A stretch of 16,738 nt of DNA from Candidatus Thorarchaeota archaeon (GTDB taxonomy: Archaea > Asgardarchaeota > Thorarchaeia > Thorarchaeales > Thorarchaeaceae). The notes below the pieces were generated by a model. It was not told where the DNA came from. It searched no databases and was given only the letters and a program-made list of their open reading frames with translations. This document shows, in pieces, positions 13,259 to 16,738 of the stretch. The stretch covers positions 1 through 16,738 of the forward strand of contig JAHQWZ010000012.1 of assembly GCA_029856425.1 (NCBI GenBank). Direction: 5' to 3'. Each line of letters starts with the position of its first letter. Within the stretch, counting starts at the first letter, position 1. The position numbers and the translations under genes were made by a program.

Positions 13259-14074
13259 TCATTTCCTAAACACTATTTGGTAGAATGTCCCATTGAGGAT
13301 GTAATCTATCTCAACATTCTTTGCTTTGTCTGGAATATGCTCAAGAGGGGGTCTTGCTGCGAAGAGGGAATTTGCATCAATGATGGCTTTGCCCATCTCG
13401 GTTTCCCTCATCTCTGGTGACAGTCCCTCATCGTTCACAATAACAACCCCGCCAGGTGATGCTACTCTCAACATCTCACTAAATGCCAAGCCTATTTCCG
13501 AAAAAGTATTGATTCCGCCGCTATGGTTGACGATGTCGAAAGCCTTGTCCTTGTAGGGAATGTTAAAGACGCTCCCATGAACAAGGCTGACATCAACTCC
13601 AAGAGGAGTCATTTTTCTTTTTGATACATTGAGCATTCCGAGAGAAAGGTCCACTCCATGGAAGTTAAAGCGGTCCATTTGTTTGCCTTCGAATGCATTG
13701 TACAGTGCTACGAAATTGGCTGCTGTGCCAACACTGACATCCAATAGCCTCACTGGTCCTTCAATAGGTATGAACTGAGCCAGTTTCTCTCTTTCTTTCA
13801 TTAGTTCAATACCGAGCCATTCGTCATATTTCTTGACGAGATCGTCATAGTTCTCTGCCATCTCATCATATTCTGCAATCCATTTTGCATCATCTTCAGT
13901 TATGGCTGGAAAGATAAGAGAGGGAATGCCGTTCTTTACTGCCCAAGTGTGTCCCTTTTCACATCCTAAGGTGGTATTCTCTATTTCACCATCCTCAGAA
14001 TCATTCTCCGTAATGAACAAGCCTTTGCGGCACTTTGGGCATCTCAGGAGTTTCAGCAGCGATTTCTTCATCAC
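13259..14074 (-). CDS. Trm112-like zinc finger plus SAM-dependent methyltransferase
   Basis: The 271-residue protein begins with a Trm112-type zinc module: C12-P-K-C15, then C38 and H42, and the run HTWAVKNGIPSLIFP, which is typical before UbiE/Methyltransf_11 domains. A class I SAM fold follows, with motif I at 110-121 (LLDVSVGTAANF, where the usual second Gly is Ser), an acidic residue D142 in GVDLS, and DIVNHSGGINTF near 180-191. It is probably an active methyltransferase of unknown substrate. Either the GTG at 14074 or the ATG at 14071 is the start; GGAG is five or eight bases upstream. A palindrome lies further upstream (14151-14164). It converges with the microprotein cluster. Confidence 0.88.
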   Translation of the reverse strand: MMKKSLLKLLRCPKCRKGLFITENDSEDGEIENTTLGCEKGHTWAVKNGIPSLIFPAITEDDAKWIAEYDEMAENYDDLVKKYDEWLGIELMKEREKLAQFIPIEGPVRLLDVSVGTAANFVALYNAFEGKQMDRFNFHGVDLSLGMLNVSKRKMTPLGVDVSLVHGSVFNIPYKDKAFDIVNHSGGINTFSEIGLAFSEMLRVASPGGVVIVNDEGLSPEMRETEMGKAIIDANSLFAARPPLEHIPDKAKNVEIDYILNGTFYQIVFRK

Positions 14075-14150
14075 ATATACTCCATTGAATGACTGACAAG
14101 CTGCCTCAGGCGCGTTCTAGTTATCAATCTAATCTCGAGGACATCATAGG

Positions 14151-14164
14151 ATAGGTTGACCTAT
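14151..14164. promoter_or_regulatory. Palindrome ATAGGT-TG-ACCTAT
   Basis: A perfect inverted repeat with a two-base centre lies between the TrmB-type gene and the methyltransferase gene, upstream of the latter. The centre is too short for a hairpin loop, so a protein-binding site is more likely. The overlapping CATAGG (14145-14150) and CCTATG (14160-14165) add a second symmetry. Confidence 0.4.
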
Positions 14165-14171
14165 GACTTGT

Positions 14172-15011
14172 CTAATCGTGTGCGTCGAGAAACTGCAAGA
14201 CCTGTGCGAGAACAGCGGAAATCACTTGTCTTTGTAGAATTGCTATTAGTGGGACCTTTACAACAAGCGCCCAAGGCCTGGCTTGATTAGGATGGCCTCC
14301 AAACATACCGCAGCTATCCCTGTTGTCTGCAATTATGATTCCCATTTGTGTCGGGTTCCAGTCATCAATGATTGCATCATTCTGTACAACCTTGCTCAAC
14401 TGCTCAGCGAGGCCTGGAGGGCTTATGCCGCCAACATCCATCATACTCACGTAATGCGCAAACTCAGGCCATTCTTCAATGAATGTCCGTGATGTGACCA
14501 GCTTGATATCAACGCCACGTTTCTTTGCATCCGCCAGAGATGGACGGACGGCACTGAGTATTTTAGGGTCAAACGTGGCGATGAATATCTCCTTCTCCGC
14601 CCCGTTTATGATTCCTCGCATCTCCATCTTGATCTGGTCATCACCCTCGACTGTATAGACATACTCTCTCCTCTCCAAATTCCTGGAGCTTTCAATGTTT
14701 TCAAGGGCCGTCTGAACCAAAGAGCCTGACTGCTGTATTTTCTCGAGAAGAAGTGGGATTGCTTCCTTGGGAGGATATGCTCGGAACTCTGTAGGGTCGC
14801 TTCCTAAGACCTTTCGAACAAGACCTTGGTCTTCAAGAGAGTAAAGGACGTCGTATACCTTGCTCCGAGGAACCCCGGAGAGGTCTGCCACACGTCTTGC
14901 AGTGCTTTGCCCCAAGGCTACAAGCGCCTTGTATGCCTTTGCTTCATTGAGATGTAAGCCAATTTTCATCATGTCTGATATGATTGCATCGCCTGACAAG
15001 GTTGCACCCAT
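14172..15011 (-). CDS. TrmB-type transcriptional regulator with effector domain
   Basis: The 279-residue protein has an N-terminal winged helix of the TrmB kind (about 20-90): LNEAKAYKALVALGQSTARR, then SGVPRSKVYDVLYSLEDQGLV, the family's recognition helix and wing. The second part (about 115-279) looks like the TrmB effector region related to the phospholipase-D-like fold, with EKEIFIATFDP and IIADNRDSCGMFGG. Family members sense small molecules, often sugars, and repress or activate transporters. An inverted repeat TGTCAC-N7-GTGACA sits on its own TATA-like element (15050-15057, minus strand), and a near copy lies at the ABC exporter promoter, so autoregulation and control of the exporter are likely. 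The ATG at 15011 has AGGAG 12 bases away, rather far. Confidence 0.88.
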   Translation of the reverse strand: MGATLSGDAIISDMMKIGLHLNEAKAYKALVALGQSTARRVADLSGVPRSKVYDVLYSLEDQGLVRKVLGSDPTEFRAYPPKEAIPLLLEKIQQSGSLVQTALENIESSRNLERREYVYTVEGDDQIKMEMRGIINGAEKEIFIATFDPKILSAVRPSLADAKKRGVDIKLVTSRTFIEEWPEFAHYVSMMDVGGISPPGLAEQLSKVVQNDAIIDDWNPTQMGIIIADNRDSCGMFGGHPNQARPWALVVKVPLIAILQRQVISAVLAQVLQFLDAHD

Positions 15012-15044
15012 GAAAGTGATGAGCTCCTAATCTTTTCAATCCCT

Positions 15045-15063
15045 TGTCACTTTTAAGGTGACA
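15045..15063. promoter_or_regulatory. Candidate TrmB operator TGTCAC-N7-GTGACA
   Basis: A perfect six-base inverted repeat surrounds the TATA-like CTTAAAAG of the TrmB-type gene on the minus strand. A regulator bound here would block its own promoter. The same geometry recurs at 15400-15418. Confidence 0.6.
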
Positions 15064-15070
15064 GAATTCG

Positions 15071-15352
15071 TTATTCTCGGTATTCTGATTCAAGAATCTC
15101 CTGAGCCTCAATGAGTCGACTCACTACCTCCTGCCCCTTATAGGTCAATGCAAGATATGGACTACCTTTTCCTCCCTTGAGCTGATAAACTAGGCCCATA
15201 TCAGTCAACCGTTTCTTTATTTCCTTAAATCTGTCTAGGCTTCCTTTGACTTCGGTTACCTTCGCTTGAAGATCCCGATCAAACCGGTCTCCCCAACTCA
15301 GTTCTTTCAATATGGCCCATACCTCTGCCTGAAGGAGAAATTCTAGGTTCAA
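15071..15352 (-). CDS. Small winged-helix protein
   Basis: The 93 residues look like a lone winged-helix domain: a first helix EVWAILKELS, a middle helix FKEIKKRLTDMGLVYQL, a wing KGGKGSPYLALT, and a last helix GQEVVSRLIEAQEILESE that may form a coiled-coil dimer. I cannot assign a family. TTG start with GGAGGA (15357-15362) four bases upstream. It is directly downstream in reading order of the ABC exporter's control region and divergent from it, and precedes the TrmB-type gene, so it may be a second regulator of the exporter. Confidence 0.75.
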   Translation of the reverse strand: MNLEFLLQAEVWAILKELSWGDRFDRDLQAKVTEVKGSLDRFKEIKKRLTDMGLVYQLKGGKGSPYLALTYKGQEVVSRLIEAQEILESEYRE

Positions 15353-15399
15353 TCTATCCTCCCTTAGGCAATCCCATTTGCAGGATATGAATCCCGCGC

Positions 15400-15432
15400 T
15401 GTAACACCTGATGTGACACGAATTTCATATCT
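15400..15432 (+). promoter_or_regulatory. Promoter of the ABC exporter with candidate TrmB operator
   Basis: TGTAAC-N7-GTGACA (15400-15418) matches the repeat at the TrmB promoter except for one base. The TATA-like TTTCATATCT (15423-15432) follows, placing the transcription start near 15450-15455. The operator therefore covers the BRE region and lies between the divergent genes. Confidence 0.55.
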
Positions 15433-15472
15433 CCACAATGACATGTATCAGATGGTGGTTAGGCTGCCGTCG

Positions 15473-16426
15473 ATGATACAAATCTCTAATCTCACCCATA
15501 TCTATGGCGGAACGGTGAAAGCACTGGACAACCTCTCGTTTACTGTTGAGCAAGGAGAAGTTGTGGGCCTCTTAGGTCCGAACGGTGCAGGGAAATCAAC
15601 AACCGTGAAGATGATGACTGGTATTCTACGACCCACCAATGGCAGTGTCAGGATTGCGGGATACGAGGTTTCAGAGAATCTGGAAGAGGTTCGCAAGCGC
15701 ATTGGGTTCATGCCACAAGAAACTGCTCTATATCAAGACCTCACAGCGCAGGAAGCGTTGGAGTACCATGCAGACCTGTATGGAGTGCCAAAGAATGAAG
15801 TAGCTGATAGAGTGGCATCCATGCTGGAACTGGCTGGTCTTACTCATCGCAAGGATGACCTGGTTAAGACCTATTCCGGGGGGATGAAGCGCCGTCTAGC
15901 CCTGGTACGCTCAATCCTTCATGACTCGGAACTACTGATATTTGATGAGATGTCCCTTGGCGTAGACGTCCATAGTCGCAATCTGATATGGAATCAGGTT
16001 CGTAAGATGAAGACTGAGGGACGCACTGTCCTCTTCTGCACCAACTACATGGACGAGGCCGAGGCTCTAGCAGACCGTGTCATTATCATAGATAATGGAA
16101 GATTAGTCGCTGAAGGAACGCCCGGAGATTTAAAGCGCGAACACATCGGCGATTACTTGATTGAAGTACAGATAGAGGGGATGGATTCAGCTCAAGATTC
16201 CAAATGGTTGACCGCTAAGGTCAATCTAGAAGTTGAGAAAATATCAGATCCATTGAATGGAGGACCCCGTACAGCGTGGATCAAGAGCCAAACTGGTCAT
16301 TCAGACCTTCCAAGAGTCATTGAGAAACTGACAGAACTGGGTCTGAAGGTCAAGCAGGCGGCTCTAAGAGAGCCATCTCTGGGAGATGTCTTCCTCGCCA
16401 TTACGGGTTCAAAGTTGAGGGATTAG
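15473..16426 (+). CDS. ABC exporter ATP-binding protein
   Basis: From ATG 15473 the 317-residue protein has Walker A GPNGAGKST (35-43), the Q-loop MPQE (Q82), the signature YSGGM (134-138), Walker B LLIFDE (154-159, with catalytic E159) and the D-loop LGVD. At the H-loop the usual His is Asn191 (FCTNYMDEAEA). The C-terminal 90 residues are an extra domain common in ABC-2 type exporters (DrrA, NatA and similar). It should power the permease encoded next. An in-frame GTG at 15413 would add 20 residues, but that GTG is part of the operator and lies before the TATA box; ATG 15452 is possible. The gene overlaps nothing and leaves two bases to the permease. Confidence 0.92.
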   Translation: MIQISNLTHIYGGTVKALDNLSFTVEQGEVVGLLGPNGAGKSTTVKMMTGILRPTNGSVRIAGYEVSENLEEVRKRIGFMPQETALYQDLTAQEALEYHADLYGVPKNEVADRVASMLELAGLTHRKDDLVKTYSGGMKRRLALVRSILHDSELLIFDEMSLGVDVHSRNLIWNQVRKMKTEGRTVLFCTNYMDEAEALADRVIIIDNGRLVAEGTPGDLKREHIGDYLIEVQIEGMDSAQDSKWLTAKVNLEVEKISDPLNGGPRTAWIKSQTGHSDLPRVIEKLTELGLKVKQAALREPSLGDVFLAITGSKLRD

Positions 16427-16428
16427 GA

Positions 16429-16738
16429 ATGTTGCGTGAGATAATTGCAGTGGTAAGAAAGGACCTAAAGCAAGCAAAGCGTGACCCTCGTTTCATTGCA
16501 CCAAGTCTGATTGTACCCTTTGTGCTGGCACTGGTATATACAATAATGTGGGCGCAGGTTGGTGGTGGAGAGTCCTTCGTCTGTGGTCTAGTGGTGGAGG
16601 ACCAATCATCTCAAGCTGATGAAATGGCTGATATTCTGGAGAATATGGTTTCCACTACGAACTTCACATGGTTCAAGATGACAAGATATGACTCCGAATC
16701 CGCATCTGGGTTGTTTCAAAGTGGGGACTTGATAGCTT
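16429..16738 (+). CDS. ABC-2 type permease, N-terminal part (3' partial)
   Basis: The gene runs off the right edge. The visible 103 residues start with a cytoplasmic basic helix (VVRKDLKQAKRDPRF), then a membrane helix (APSLIVPFVLALVYTIMW) and the beginning of a large extracytoplasmic region. This layout is typical of ABC-2 exporters. The ATG lies two bases after the ATPase stop, and the two proteins surely form one transporter. Substrate is unknown; lipids, drugs and antimicrobial peptides are all exported by relatives. Confidence 0.85.
   Translation, partial: MLREIIAVVRKDLKQAKRDPRFIAPSLIVPFVLALVYTIMWAQVGGGESFVCGLVVEDQSSQADEMADILENMVSTTNFTWFKMTRYDSESASGLFQSGDLIA

Noticed and set aside
14075..14171. 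tRNA gene in the gap upstream of the methyltransferase
   Set aside because: No T-loop consensus or cloverleaf arms can be drawn.
15413..15472. GTG 15413 as start of the ABC ATPase
   Set aside because: It lies inside the inverted repeat and before the TATA box, and the extra residues do not resemble ABC protein N-termini.

Overview
This window looks like a piece of an Asgard archaeal chromosome, most likely Thorarchaeota or a close relative; the lineage is an inference. The main evidence is a tandem pair of small proteins (10651-11496) that read as profilins, an actin-regulating family that among prokaryotes is known from Asgard archaea. Archaeal features agree with this: TATA boxes, TTG and GTG starts, strong GGAGG-type ribosome binding sites, a TrmB-type regulator, a stand-alone Lrp-type sensor domain and a MoxR/DUF58/DUF4350 operon. 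No tRNA, rRNA, CRISPR array, insertion sequence or integrase was seen.

Region 1 (1-7844, + strand) is a tightly packed operon. It contains a 5'-truncated membrane protein with an extracellular beta-rich part, a soluble copy of that protein's cytoplasmic domain, a DUF4350-like membrane protein, a MoxR AAA+ ATPase, a DUF58/vWA protein, a polytopic membrane protein with a highly charged tail, and a DHH-family phosphoesterase. The MoxR, vWA and membrane partners suggest a chaperone-like system acting on a cell-surface or membrane complex. Region 2 (7841-10520, - strand) holds an OPT-family transporter and a DUF167 protein. The OPT gene and the DHH gene converge on one CTAG that supplies both stop codons.

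Region 3 (10651-11796, + strand) holds the two profilins, separated by a strong hairpin, and then a small Lrp/AsnC ligand-binding domain without a DNA-binding part. Region 4 (11811-13208) has a winged-helix regulator on the - strand. Diverging from it is a previously unannotated-looking run of four microprotein genes (12784-13207, 29-40 residues each). The run has a strong TATA box, an operator-like inverted repeat and, for genes 2 to 4, ribosome binding sites that overlap the end of the preceding gene. Genes 2 and 3 look like paralogues, and a 9-bp hairpin ends the run. This is the most unusual part of the window.

Region 5 (13259-16738) holds a Trm112-like/SAM methyltransferase, a TrmB-type regulator, a small winged-helix protein (all - strand) and a divergent ABC exporter (ATPase plus truncated ABC-2 permease, + strand). 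An inverted repeat with identical geometry, TGTCAC-N7-GTGACA and TGTAAC-N7-GTGACA, lies at the TrmB promoter and at the exporter promoter, suggesting that the regulator controls both itself and the exporter.
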